From NCBI RefSeq assembly GCF_041287255.1, contig NZ_JBGGTX010000005.1, forward strand, positions 1 to 64,000: DNA of 64,000 nucleotides. The letters run 5' to 3'. Every line of letters starts with the position of its first letter. The first letter of the stretch is position 1. This DNA is from Tamlana flava (GTDB lineage: Bacteria > Bacteroidota > Bacteroidia > Flavobacteriales > Flavobacteriaceae). A program made the translations under genes and the position numbers. A model generated the notes under the pieces. It ran no database searches, was not told the origin of the DNA, and worked only from the letters and a program-made list of their open reading frames with translations. Positions 24,660 through 33,397 of the stretch are shown one piece after another.

Positions 24660-25603
24660 TATTCTTTATTGTTTTGTTCTTGTAATTGTTCTACTGCTTT
24701 AATTTGGTTTGCAAAGAAACCACTTTTTTCTGGATATTTCAAACTTAAAATCTTATAAGATTGAATTGCTTTTTTGTAGTTTTTTTGTTCTACATAAATA
24801 CGGGCCAAAGTCTCTGTCATTAGGGCTTCGGGCTTTATCATTTGGGCTTTTGCCAGATTGCCTTTTTGTGAAATGGGTGTGTTGGGACTTATTTTTGGGT
24901 TTGTTGAAATGAACTTATCAATAAGCTCAAATTTTTTCTCTTTTTCTGAAATGGCTTCGCTTACAATCGGTTTTTCAGCTTTTTCCTTATCTCGGTTTAT
25001 AGGTTTAAATCGAGTGAGTTTTAGCCATTCGTTAAAAGAATGTTTTTCTCTTTTGTCAAATTGAAGCGGTTTTCCCAAATTCAAAATGTCTTCTGCCGTT
25101 GCTTCTTGGGTTTTAGTTTCTTGGGTAACGTTTTCAATACGTTCAGATTTGTCTAAAACAAAAGCCGCTGTTTTTTTCGGGCGCTCTTCCTTTGGTTCAA
25201 AAAGTTTCGGATCCCAAACGCCTTCGGTTTCCTTTATTTGCTGGTTAAGGGCATCATCAATATTGATGCTTTTTTGGACTGAAATGTCTAAAACATCAGC
25301 ATCGACATCAAAGTCTTTTAAATTTGACGTGTTTTGCTTTATTAATGCTGAAATTTTATTTTGAATGAAGGTTTCAGAAGTAATGAAATCAAAAAGAATA
25401 CTTCTGTCTGTGGTATAAGCGGCGGTGGTTTTTAATTCCTGATTGTAATTGATGCTACCTTGGTCTTTTAAGCCCTTGAGATAAATGGCTCGTGCCGATT
25501 GAAAATATGGAAAATCGTCAATAATAGATTTTATGCCCTCAGTTTGCTCATGCGAGATAGCTTGTGGGTTTTGAAGGGTATTTATAAAATCTGATGTTTT
25601 CAT
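24659..25603 (-). CDS. Tetratricopeptide-repeat protein upstream of secG
   Basis: 314 residues, no signal peptide. The N-terminal helices (SDFINTLQNPQAISHEQTEG, YFQSARAIYLKGLKDQGS) and a C-terminal TPR-like pair (AKAQMIKPEALMTETLARIY, YKKAIQSYKILSLKYPEKSG) flank a charged middle part of low complexity. The function is unknown; the position between lptE and secG suggests a role connected with the envelope, but this is only contextual. Its stop overlaps the secG start. Confidence 0.75.
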   Translation of the reverse strand: MKTSDFINTLQNPQAISHEQTEGIKSIIDDFPYFQSARAIYLKGLKDQGSINYNQELKTTAAYTTDRSILFDFITSETFIQNKISALIKQNTSNLKDFDVDADVLDISVQKSINIDDALNQQIKETEGVWDPKLFEPKEERPKKTAAFVLDKSERIENVTQETKTQEATAEDILNLGKPLQFDKREKHSFNEWLKLTRFKPINRDKEKAEKPIVSEAISEKEKKFELIDKFISTNPKISPNTPISQKGNLAKAQMIKPEALMTETLARIYVEQKNYKKAIQSYKILSLKYPEKSGFFANQIKAVEQLQEQNNKE

Positions 25604-25646
25604 TGGCTATGCCAAATTTATTCATTTTTTTGTTACGGTTAACAAA

Positions 25647-26156
25647 TTACCATTTTGCCAGTGTGGCATTAAAAATATCTTGCGTAATACGCTCAAAAAT
25701 GGTTTCGTGCGCCGTTGTCTTTTGTGCACCTAAAAGCTGCGCACTTCCGGGGTAGTCATAAAAAAAGGTGAAGGTTTGTTCTAAATCATCTTCCTCTTTT
25801 TTTGTGTTGAAAAAACGGAGTTTCACGGCAATGGTCAACCTGTTTTGCGCGGCCGTATTTTGCGATGTCGCCGTGGTGGGCGAAATTCTATAATCAGTTA
25901 TTTCGCCTTCATAAACCAAATCGCCATTTGATTGCACCAAGGTCAAATTGGTTTGGTTTTGAATTAAATCTTCCAAAGCCAATTTAAAATCGCGCTCAAG
26001 ACCGGGTTCGATTAAAAGTGCCGTATTTTCAAAACGATTTACTTGATAGGTTTTTGTTCCCGGCGGAATGGATGCACCAGTAAAAGAGTAAAAGCCACAG
26101 CTAACAAGTGATAAGCTGAATGCTAAAAGTGTAAAATAAATGAGGTGTTTTTTCAT
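25647..26156 (-). CDS. lptE: LPS-assembly lipoprotein LptE
   Basis: 169 residues. A lipoprotein signal (MKKHLIYFTLLAFSLSLVSC) is followed by GFYSFTGASIPPGTKTYQV, typical of Bacteroidota LptE, then ALEDLIQNQTNLTLVQSNGD and a beta-rich C-terminus. LptE is thought to plug and assist the LptD barrel that places lipopolysaccharide in the outer membrane. It lies between the sigma-54 activator gene and the TPR gene on the same strand. Confidence 0.88.
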   Translation of the reverse strand: MKKHLIYFTLLAFSLSLVSCGFYSFTGASIPPGTKTYQVNRFENTALLIEPGLERDFKLALEDLIQNQTNLTLVQSNGDLVYEGEITDYRISPTTATSQNTAAQNRLTIAVKLRFFNTKKEEDDLEQTFTFFYDYPGSAQLLGAQKTTAHETIFERITQDIFNATLAKW

Positions 26157-26214
26157 TCTAATGTTGATTCTTGCCTTCAGGAAATTTCGAAAATCTAATA
26201 AAATAAACGCAGAA

Positions 26215-27483
26215 CTATAAATCGTATTGTTTAATCTTTCTGTACAACGTACGTTCGCTAATACCCAATTCGGCAGCGGCTAATTTACGTTTTCCGTTGT
26301 GACGTTCAAGGGATTTTTTAATTAATTCCAATTCTTTGTCCTGAAGCGAAAGCGTTTCTTCTTCTTCAATCTCTTCCGCAAAATGATATTTGTCTTGAGT
26401 GTTGCCCATGTCATCCATGGATTCTAGATGCTCTGGAATAGACAACACTTCGGTTTCTTCGGAAGTCTCCTCATAATCAGCATCATCTTCATCCGCATCG
26501 CCGTAAATTTTTTGAATTAAACCTTCGTTGTTCTTCTCTACGTCTTTTACATTGCCCGTTTTCATCAATTCCATAGTGAGCTTTTTCAAATCGTTGAGGT
26601 CGCTTTTCATATCAAAAAGAACCTTATAGAGTATTTCGCGCTCGCTACTAAAATCACTTTCAGACTTTGAGGTTTTAATTACTGCAGGCAAATTGGAACC
26701 TGTAGTTGGCAAATAAGACCGCAATGTTTCGGCTGTAATGGTTCTATCTTGCTCCAAAACAGAAAGTTGTTCTGCAATATTTCTCAACTGACGGATATTT
26801 CCGCCCCAACGATATTTAAGTAACAAATGCACGGCGTTATCAGTTAGTTTTACGGTCGGCATTTTGTATTTTAAAGCGAAATCGCTAGCAAATTTTCTAA
26901 ATAACAAATGTATATCCTCCTGACGTTCGCGTAACGGTGGTAAATGGATGTCTACCGTGCTTAAACGGTAAAATAAATCTTCACGGAATTTTTCTTTTTG
27001 AATGGCTTCAAACATATTGATGTTGGTAGCCGCAACTATACGCACATTGGTTTTTTGTACTTTACTCGAGCCTACTTTTAAAAACTCGCCGTTTTCCAAA
27101 ATACGTAATAGACGCACTTGTGTAGTTAGTGGAAGTTCGCCAACTTCATCAAGAAAAATAGTACCGCCATCAGCCACTTCAAAATAACCTTCACGAGTTT
27201 GTGTAGCTCCTGTAAAAGCTCCTTTTTCGTGTCCAAATAGCTCACTGTCAATAGTGCCCTCTGGTATGGCACCGCAGTTTACGGCAATGTATTTGTTGTG
27301 CTTTCTGTGTGATAATTGGTGAATGATTTTAGGAATACTTTCCTTGCCCACACCACTTTCACCTGTTACCAATACCGAAATATCGGTTGGCGCCACTTGA
27401 ATAGCTTTTTCAATAGCACGGTTAAGAGCAGGCGTATTGCCAATTATACCAAAACGTTGTTTTATTGCTTGAACGGATTCCAT
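26215..27483 (-). CDS. Sigma-54 transcriptional activator without receiver domain
   Basis: 422 residues. The AAA+ domain starts near residue 15: Walker A GESGVGKES, the sigma-54 contact loop GAFTGA, Walker B GTIFLDEVGEL, then RQLRNIAEQL. An acidic linker (about 325-385) leads to a Fis-type helix-turn-helix at the C-terminus (RKLAAAELGISERTLYRKIK). There is practically no N-terminal regulatory domain, so activity is probably set by expression level or by a partner protein. It may activate RpoN-dependent genes nearby, including the groES element noted above; that link is speculative. Confidence 0.92.
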   Translation of the reverse strand: MESVQAIKQRFGIIGNTPALNRAIEKAIQVAPTDISVLVTGESGVGKESIPKIIHQLSHRKHNKYIAVNCGAIPEGTIDSELFGHEKGAFTGATQTREGYFEVADGGTIFLDEVGELPLTTQVRLLRILENGEFLKVGSSKVQKTNVRIVAATNINMFEAIQKEKFREDLFYRLSTVDIHLPPLRERQEDIHLLFRKFASDFALKYKMPTVKLTDNAVHLLLKYRWGGNIRQLRNIAEQLSVLEQDRTITAETLRSYLPTTGSNLPAVIKTSKSESDFSSEREILYKVLFDMKSDLNDLKKLTMELMKTGNVKDVEKNNEGLIQKIYGDADEDDADYEETSEETEVLSIPEHLESMDDMGNTQDKYHFAEEIEEEETLSLQDKELELIKKSLERHNGKRKLAAAELGISERTLYRKIKQYDL

Positions 27484-27542
27484 GTTAGGTTAAAGTTGAA
27501 AGTTAAAATGTTGAAAAGTTGATCGCTTATTCATTTTTATTT

Positions 27543-28997
27543 TCATTGTTCATTATTAGCTGAATACCCAACAGCCTTTCCAATTAGTGTGGCCGTGGTA
27601 CAATCTGTGGTTTTTACATTCACAAAATCGCCAATTTTATAATGTGCTTTTGGGAAAACACAAACTACATTTTCAGATGTTCTACCCGACCAATGTTGAT
27701 TTGATTTTTTCGATTCTTTTTCTATCAACACCTCTACAATGGTATTTAAATGTTGTTTGGTTCTTATTCCGCTGTGTTTTTGTTGAAGTTCAACAATTTC
27801 GGCAAGCCTTCGCTTTTTAACGAGTTCGGGCACATCGTCTTCCATTTTCCGTTCTGCCAAGGTTCCAGGGCGTTCAGAATAGGTAAACATATAGCCGAAA
27901 TCGTATTTTACATATTCCATCAACGATACCGTGTCTTGAAAATCTTCTTCGGTTTCGGTTGGAAAACCAACAATCATATCTTGGCTAATGGCACAATTTG
28001 GAATGATGCGTTTGATGTTGTCAATCAACTTCATGTATTCCTTACGGGTGTGTAAACGGTTCATTTCCTTTAAAATTCGGTCGCTTCCGCTTTGAACTGG
28101 CAAATGGATGTGTTTGCAAATATTAGGGTATTTCGCCATGGTTTCAATAACATCCAATGTGAAATCTTGCGGGTTTGATGTAGAGAAACGAATACGCATT
28201 TTTGGCTGTGCCTTGGCGCAAAGTTCCAGCAAGTTGGCAAAGTTAACGGCCGTGGCTTTTTGTAAATCGGTAGCTTTTTCAAAATCTTTCTTTAAACCGC
28301 CTCCATACCATAAATAACTATCTACATTTTGTCCGAGGAGGGTAACTTCCTTGTAGCCTTGGTTCCACAAATCGTTTAATTCTTCCAAAATGCTTTGTGG
28401 ATCTCTGCTACGTTCCCTGCCTCGGGTAAAAGGCACTACGCAAAACGTGCACATATTATCGCAACCACGGGTAATGGATACAAAAGCCGTTACACCATTG
28501 GAGTTTAGGCGCACAGGAGCTATATCGCCATAAGTTTCTTCTTTGGAAAGGATGACGTTTATGGCATCTTTTCCTTCGTCTACTTCAGCCAAAAGATTTG
28601 GTAAATCCTTATAGGCGTCGGGGCCAACCACCAAATCAACAATTTTTTCCTCGTCCAAAAACTTTGCTTTTAAGCGTTCTGCCATACAGCCCAAAACACC
28701 CACTTTCATTTTTGGGTTGTGGTCGCGTTTTACGGCATTATATTTTTCGAGGCGTTTGCGAACGGTTTGTTCGGCTTTGTCTCGAATAGAGCAGGTATTC
28801 ACCAAAACCAAATCGGCTTCCTCTAAATTTTGAGTTGTGTTAAATCCTTGGTCGGCCATAATGGAGGCCACAATTTCACTGTCGCTAAAATTCATGGCGC
28901 AACCATAACTTTCAATAAACAGTTTACGTTTATTGCCTTCTTTTTGCTCTAAAATCAAGGATTCTCCTTGTTTATTCTCGTCTATAATCTTTTCCAT
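27543..28997 (-). CDS. miaB: tRNA-2-methylthio-N6-isopentenyladenosine synthase MiaB
   Basis: 484 residues. The N-terminal UPF0004 domain carries the auxiliary cluster cysteines (YGCAMN, NTCSIRDKAEQ, GVLGCMAERLK). The radical-SAM motif CDNMCTFC (C-x3-C-x2-C) follows, and a TRAM domain ends the protein (SGRTSENVVCVF). It adds the methylthio group to A37 of certain tRNAs. It precedes the sigma-54 activator gene by 60 bp and has a consensus promoter. Confidence 0.97.
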   Translation of the reverse strand: MEKIIDENKQGESLILEQKEGNKRKLFIESYGCAMNFSDSEIVASIMADQGFNTTQNLEEADLVLVNTCSIRDKAEQTVRKRLEKYNAVKRDHNPKMKVGVLGCMAERLKAKFLDEEKIVDLVVGPDAYKDLPNLLAEVDEGKDAINVILSKEETYGDIAPVRLNSNGVTAFVSITRGCDNMCTFCVVPFTRGRERSRDPQSILEELNDLWNQGYKEVTLLGQNVDSYLWYGGGLKKDFEKATDLQKATAVNFANLLELCAKAQPKMRIRFSTSNPQDFTLDVIETMAKYPNICKHIHLPVQSGSDRILKEMNRLHTRKEYMKLIDNIKRIIPNCAISQDMIVGFPTETEEDFQDTVSLMEYVKYDFGYMFTYSERPGTLAERKMEDDVPELVKKRRLAEIVELQQKHSGIRTKQHLNTIVEVLIEKESKKSNQHWSGRTSENVVCVFPKAHYKIGDFVNVKTTDCTTATLIGKAVGYSANNEQ

Positions 28998-29033
28998 AAT
29001 AACTAATGAAACTCCAGCTTTTCAATAAGTATG

Positions 29034-29066
29034 CAAAGATACAATTAATTTGTATTTTATGACAAA
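29034..29066 (-). promoter_or_regulatory. miaB promoter (Bacteroidota type)
   Basis: On the minus strand TTTG, 21 bases, then TATCTTTG: an exact match to TTTG...TAnnTTTG, ending about 37 bp upstream of the miaB ATG. Confidence 0.75.
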
Positions 29067-29186
29067 GTGGCAGTTTTATTTTGGTCAAAAAAATGCAGAA
29101 AAAACCAACAAATGCTGTCATATTTATTTGTTGTTTTTAAAAAACGTTTACTTTTATGCCTAAATGACGAGCTAACCAAAACCTAT

Positions 29187-29957
29187 ATGAATTCATACCA
29201 GTCCTTAGAGCGTAAAATAGAAAACGCAAAGCCTGTAGATTTTAGTGAAATTATTGACAATGTTATAGGGCTTTTTAAAAAAGTCTGGCTAAAAGGATTT
29301 TTGGTTATTTTGTTGGTTAGTGTTTGTGCTATTGTAGCTAGTATTTTATTTTCCTTGATTGGATTGGCACCAAACAGTAATGTTTTTATGGATGGATTTA
29401 GTTTGGAGGCTTATATGCAGTTCTATTCATCAAGTGCTCTCTATAGTGTTCCGCAAAATATACTTATAGCTACATTAACCTTGGCCTTTGTTTCGGCATT
29501 CTATAGAATCTGCAAGCAATTTGTGTCAGGTGAAACTGTACTTGACGATTATTTTTACTTTTTTAAAAAGCAATATTTTTCAAAATTATTGATGTTGGGC
29601 ATCATTCATACGGCCATTTCCACGATGGCCCAGCTCATGTTTTTAGTTCCAATAATTTATGCTTTTGTGCCTTTGGCGTATTTCTCAATAATATTTGCGA
29701 ATAATCCCGAATTAAGTGAAATGGAAATTGTAAAGGCAAGTTTTAAACTCGGTAATAAAAAATGGTTTATCAGTTTTGGTACTATGTTCGTTTGTGGACT
29801 CATGGGCGCATTGGGTATTCTTGGTTGTGGCATTGGTATTTTGTTTACCATTTCCATAGCTTATTTGCCAGCATTTTTTATTTACAAGGAAGTTATTGGC
29901 TTTGATGATACCAGTGAAATTGACCTTATTGGGCGCACCGATGATTCCGAGCATTAA
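29187..29957 (+). CDS. Multi-TM membrane protein, paralogue 1
   Basis: 256 residues with about six hydrophobic segments. I start at the ATG at 29187 (MNSYQSLERKIENAK), because the neighbouring paralogue begins in the same way (LLEKVENAK); a longer frame from 29067 lacks any such similarity. Shared features of the two proteins are LFKKVWL before the first helix, a D-D-Y-F-Y-F-F-K-K stretch in the middle, KLGNKKW, and YKEVIGFDD near the end. It resembles glycerophosphoryl-diester-phosphodiesterase-associated or DUF975-like membrane domains, but I cannot assign a function. Confidence 0.7.
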   Translation: MNSYQSLERKIENAKPVDFSEIIDNVIGLFKKVWLKGFLVILLVSVCAIVASILFSLIGLAPNSNVFMDGFSLEAYMQFYSSSALYSVPQNILIATLTLAFVSAFYRICKQFVSGETVLDDYFYFFKKQYFSKLLMLGIIHTAISTMAQLMFLVPIIYAFVPLAYFSIIFANNPELSEMEIVKASFKLGNKKWFISFGTMFVCGLMGALGILGCGIGILFTISIAYLPAFFIYKEVIGFDDTSEIDLIGRTDDSEH

Positions 29958-29978
29958 TAATTATCAAATTTAATATAT

Positions 29979-30746
29979 ATGAGTGCACTAACCAGTTTAT
30001 TGGAAAAAGTAGAAAACGCTAAAGAACTTGACTTTGGTGATATTTTTAGTAGGTCTATAGAGCTGTTTAAAAAAGTATGGCTTCAGGGATTGGTCATATT
30101 GTTGTTAACCATGGCAATGATGATACCATTTTACATTATTATGTACTTACCGCTAATTGCCGTGGGGGTTTTTGACCCAGATACTTTGCAGCAGGGGGGT
30201 GAACCTAATTTGGCAATTCTCGTGCCTTTTTATTTGCTCATGATTGTGTTCACGTTTTTTGCGGTAATAATAAGTTTTGCCCTAAAATCTGCTTTTTATA
30301 GGATTTGTAAGTTTAAAGATTTTAATGAGGCTTCAAAAGACGATTATTTTTATTTTTTCAAAAAACCGTATTTGGGCAAAACCATAAAATTGGCTTCAAT
30401 GACATTCGGAATTACCTTGATTGCGACTTTATTGTGCATTTTTCCAGTTATTTACGTGGTTGTGCCGGTGGCATTGATGAATGTTATTTATGCCTTCAAT
30501 CCTGAAATTTCTGCATCCGATGTTGTAAATATTGGTTTTAAATTGGGCAACAAAAAATGGTTAATAACCTTTGGTTTGATGATTGTAGCTGGATTTTTGG
30601 CTCAAATTGTTGGAATGATTATGTGTTTTGTTGGGGTTTTTGTAACAGCGGCTTTTGGTTATTTGCCTGCCTATTTTATATACAAAGATGTTATAGGGTT
30701 TGATGAACAAAATCTTATCGACGAAATTGGAGCAGCAGTTGAATAA
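29979..30746 (+). CDS. Multi-TM membrane protein, paralogue 2
   Basis: 255 residues, about six hydrophobic segments, and the same architecture as the gene 21 bp upstream: LEKVENAKELDFGD, LFKKVWLQG, DDYFYFFKKPYLGK, GFKLGNKKWLITFG and YKDVIGFDEQNLIDEIG. A tandem duplication is the simplest origin. The two probably form an operon, as a terminator follows only after this gene. The conserved charged loop between hydrophobic segments suggests both are folded membrane proteins that may pair with each other. Function unknown. Confidence 0.72.
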   Translation: MSALTSLLEKVENAKELDFGDIFSRSIELFKKVWLQGLVILLLTMAMMIPFYIIMYLPLIAVGVFDPDTLQQGGEPNLAILVPFYLLMIVFTFFAVIISFALKSAFYRICKFKDFNEASKDDYFYFFKKPYLGKTIKLASMTFGITLIATLLCIFPVIYVVVPVALMNVIYAFNPEISASDVVNIGFKLGNKKWLITFGLMIVAGFLAQIVGMIMCFVGVFVTAAFGYLPAYFIYKDVIGFDEQNLIDEIGAAVE

Positions 30747-30765
30747 AATTTTGGTCTTACCTAAA

Positions 30766-30804
30766 AGGCCTGTTTTTATTAGCTTAAAAGCAGGTTTTTT
30801 TATT
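30766..30804 (+). terminator. Terminator after the paralogous membrane protein pair
   Basis: CCTGTTTT pairs with AAAAGCAGG (one bulged base), followed by a run of seven T. Confidence 0.7.
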
Positions 30805-30856
30805 TAATTAATGTACAGATAATCCTTAAAATGTTATAGATAAACTTTTTTTGATA

Positions 30857-30864
30857 TACATTTG
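30857..30864 (+). promoter_or_regulatory. topA -7 promoter element
   Basis: TACATTTG matches TAnnTTTG and lies 19 bp before the topA ATG. The upstream TTTG box is not well conserved. Confidence 0.5.
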
Positions 30865-30883
30865 TAGCACCAAAAAGTGAAGT

Positions 30884-33391
30884 ATGGCGAAGAATTTAGT
30901 GATTGTAGAGTCACCAGCAAAAGCAAAAACCATTGAAAAATTTCTTGGAAAAGATTATAAGGTAGAATCAAGTTTTGGACATATTGCCGATTTGCCTTCC
31001 AAAGAATTAGGGGTTGATGTTGATGGTGATTTCGAACCCAAATATGAAGTTTCAAAAGATAAAAAAGCGGTAGTAAAAAAATTAAAGGATTTAGCCAAAA
31101 AAGCCGAAACCGTATGGCTGGCAAGTGATGAGGACCGAGAAGGAGAGGCGATAGCTTGGCATTTGGCAGAAACCTTAAAACTTGATAAGGCCAAAACAAA
31201 ACGTATTGTTTTTCATGAAATAACCAAATCGGCCATTCAGAAAGCCATTGAAAATCCAAGGGGTATTGATTACGATTTGGTAGATGCACAGCAAGCACGC
31301 CGTGTATTAGATAGAATTGTTGGCTATGAGCTATCCCCAGTTTTATGGCGAAAAGTCAAAGGAGGCTTATCAGCTGGTCGTGTTCAGTCGGTTTCTGTGC
31401 GCTTGATTGTTGAAAAGGAAAGGGAAATTGAGGGTTTTACTCCTGAAGCATCGTACAGAATTGATGCCGAGTTTTCGAATGAAGATGGGCAAACCTTTAA
31501 AGCAAAACTTTCAAAGAATTTTTCAACTAAACAAGAAGCGCAAAAATTTCTAGAGCAAAATGCTTCTGCTACTTTTAAGGTTTCAGATTTACAAAAGAAA
31601 CCAGCTAAAAAATCACCGGCAGCGCCATTTACAACGTCAACCCTTCAGCAAGAAGCGTCTCGTAAACTATATTTTTCTGTAAGTAAAACCATGACTATGG
31701 CGCAACGGCTTTATGAAGCTGGTTTGATTACGTATATGAGAACGGATAGTGTTAACCTTTCTGATGAGGCGAGAAAAGGAGCTGAGGCTGAAATTAAAAA
31801 TGCATTCGGAGCAAATTATAGTAAACCACGAAATTATACAGGCAAGGCAAAAGGGGCACAAGAAGCACACGAAGCCATTCGTCCAACAAGTTTTGCAACA
31901 AATTCCGTGGATATTGATAGAGACCAAGCGCGTTTGTACGATTTAATTTGGAAACGGGCCATAGCATCGCAAATGAGCGAGGCTGAATTCGAACGAACAA
32001 ATGTTAAGATTGAGGCTTCAACCCATGATGAAACATTTACGGCAAATGGAGAGGTAATTACTTTTGATGGATTTTTAAAAGTTTATCTGGAAGGTACTGA
32101 TGATGAAGATATTGAGCAAGATGGTATGTTGCCAGCGATGAAGGTTAATGAAACCCTGCTTAACAATTATATCACAGCTACAGAACGATATACACGTCCC
32201 CCATCAAGATATACCGAGGCTTCTTTGGTTAAAAAGTTGGAAGAATTGGGTATTGGGCGTCCGTCAACATATGCGCCAACTATTTCAACCATCCAAAACA
32301 GAAATTATGTTGAAAAGGGAACTGTTGAAGGTGTAGAGCGTAAATATTCCCAACTTACTTTAAAAAATGGTGTTGTTAAGGATAAAATGCTTATTGAAAA
32401 AGTAGGCTCAGATAAAGGAAAGTTGGTGCCTACTGATATAGGTATAATTGTAACCGACTTTTTGGTAAACCATTTTGATGCCATTTTAGATTATAATTTC
32501 ACCGCAAAAGTCGAAGAAGATTTTGATGATATAGCTGAGGGCAAGGAAGATTGGACAAAAATGATGAAATCTTTTTATAGCAATTTCCACCCTGTAGTAG
32601 AAGACGTAAAGGAAAATGCTGATAGAGAATCTGGCGAGCGCATTTTGGGAACCGATCCAAAAACGGGAAAACAGGTCAGTGTGCGTTTAGGACGTTTTGG
32701 GCCAATGGTACAAATTGGTACGGTGGACGACGAAGAAAAACCGCAATTTGCAAGCTTAAGCCCAGATCAGCAATTAAATACTATCACTTACGAGGAAGCC
32801 ATGGATTTGTTCAAGCTGCCAAAATCTTTAGGGGAATATAAAGGTAAAGAAGTGGAAGTAAACAATGGCCGTTTTGGACCGTATGTAAAATACGGTGATA
32901 GTTTTGTATCACTTCCAAACGGTACGGATCCATTGAGTGTGGAGTTGGATGATGCTATTGTTCTGATTAAGGAAAAGCAAAAAGCCGATGCGCCTATTTA
33001 TATTTATAAAGACTTGCCGGTACAAAAAGGTAAGGGACGTTTCGGACCATTTATAAAATGGAATAACATTTTCATCAACGTCAATAAAAATTATGATTGG
33101 GATAATTTGTCAGATGCTGATATTGTTGAGTTGATTGAAGATAAAATTCAAAAGGAAAAAGATAAAGTCATCCACAATTGGAAAAATGAAGGCATTCGTG
33201 TTGAAAAAGCACGTTGGGGTAGGCATAATGTAATTAAAGGCAAGGTGAAGGTTGAATTGGCCAAAACTGTTGACGTGTCAGAAATGACTTTAGAAGAAGC
33301 CAAAGGTATTATTGAGGCTAAGGCGCCAAAGAAGAAAACTGCTAAAAGAAAAGGGCCGACCCAAAAGAAGACAGTATCAAAAAAGAAATAA
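30884..33391 (+). CDS. topA: DNA topoisomerase I
   Basis: 835 residues. The Toprim domain begins the protein (LVIVESPAKAKTIEKFLG; DEDREGEAIAWHL with its acidic metal ligands). The active-site tyrosine is Y284 (LITYMRTDSVNLSDEA). C-terminal topoisomerase repeats follow (TGKQVSVRLGRFGPMVQIG, GKGRFGPFIKW), and the protein ends in a lysine-rich tail. It relaxes negative supercoils by single-strand passage. The next gene starts 6 bp after its stop. Confidence 0.97.
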   Translation: MAKNLVIVESPAKAKTIEKFLGKDYKVESSFGHIADLPSKELGVDVDGDFEPKYEVSKDKKAVVKKLKDLAKKAETVWLASDEDREGEAIAWHLAETLKLDKAKTKRIVFHEITKSAIQKAIENPRGIDYDLVDAQQARRVLDRIVGYELSPVLWRKVKGGLSAGRVQSVSVRLIVEKEREIEGFTPEASYRIDAEFSNEDGQTFKAKLSKNFSTKQEAQKFLEQNASATFKVSDLQKKPAKKSPAAPFTTSTLQQEASRKLYFSVSKTMTMAQRLYEAGLITYMRTDSVNLSDEARKGAEAEIKNAFGANYSKPRNYTGKAKGAQEAHEAIRPTSFATNSVDIDRDQARLYDLIWKRAIASQMSEAEFERTNVKIEASTHDETFTANGEVITFDGFLKVYLEGTDDEDIEQDGMLPAMKVNETLLNNYITATERYTRPPSRYTEASLVKKLEELGIGRPSTYAPTISTIQNRNYVEKGTVEGVERKYSQLTLKNGVVKDKMLIEKVGSDKGKLVPTDIGIIVTDFLVNHFDAILDYNFTAKVEEDFDDIAEGKEDWTKMMKSFYSNFHPVVEDVKENADRESGERILGTDPKTGKQVSVRLGRFGPMVQIGTVDDEEKPQFASLSPDQQLNTITYEEAMDLFKLPKSLGEYKGKEVEVNNGRFGPYVKYGDSFVSLPNGTDPLSVELDDAIVLIKEKQKADAPIYIYKDLPVQKGKGRFGPFIKWNNIFINVNKNYDWDNLSDADIVELIEDKIQKEKDKVIHNWKNEGIRVEKARWGRHNVIKGKVKVELAKTVDVSEMTLEEAKGIIEAKAPKKKTAKRKGPTQKKTVSKKK

Positions 33392-33397
33392 CAGCCC

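Noticed and set aside
29067..29186. Extended start of the first paralogous membrane protein
   Set aside because: The extension shares nothing with the paralogue and overlaps the miaB promoter region.
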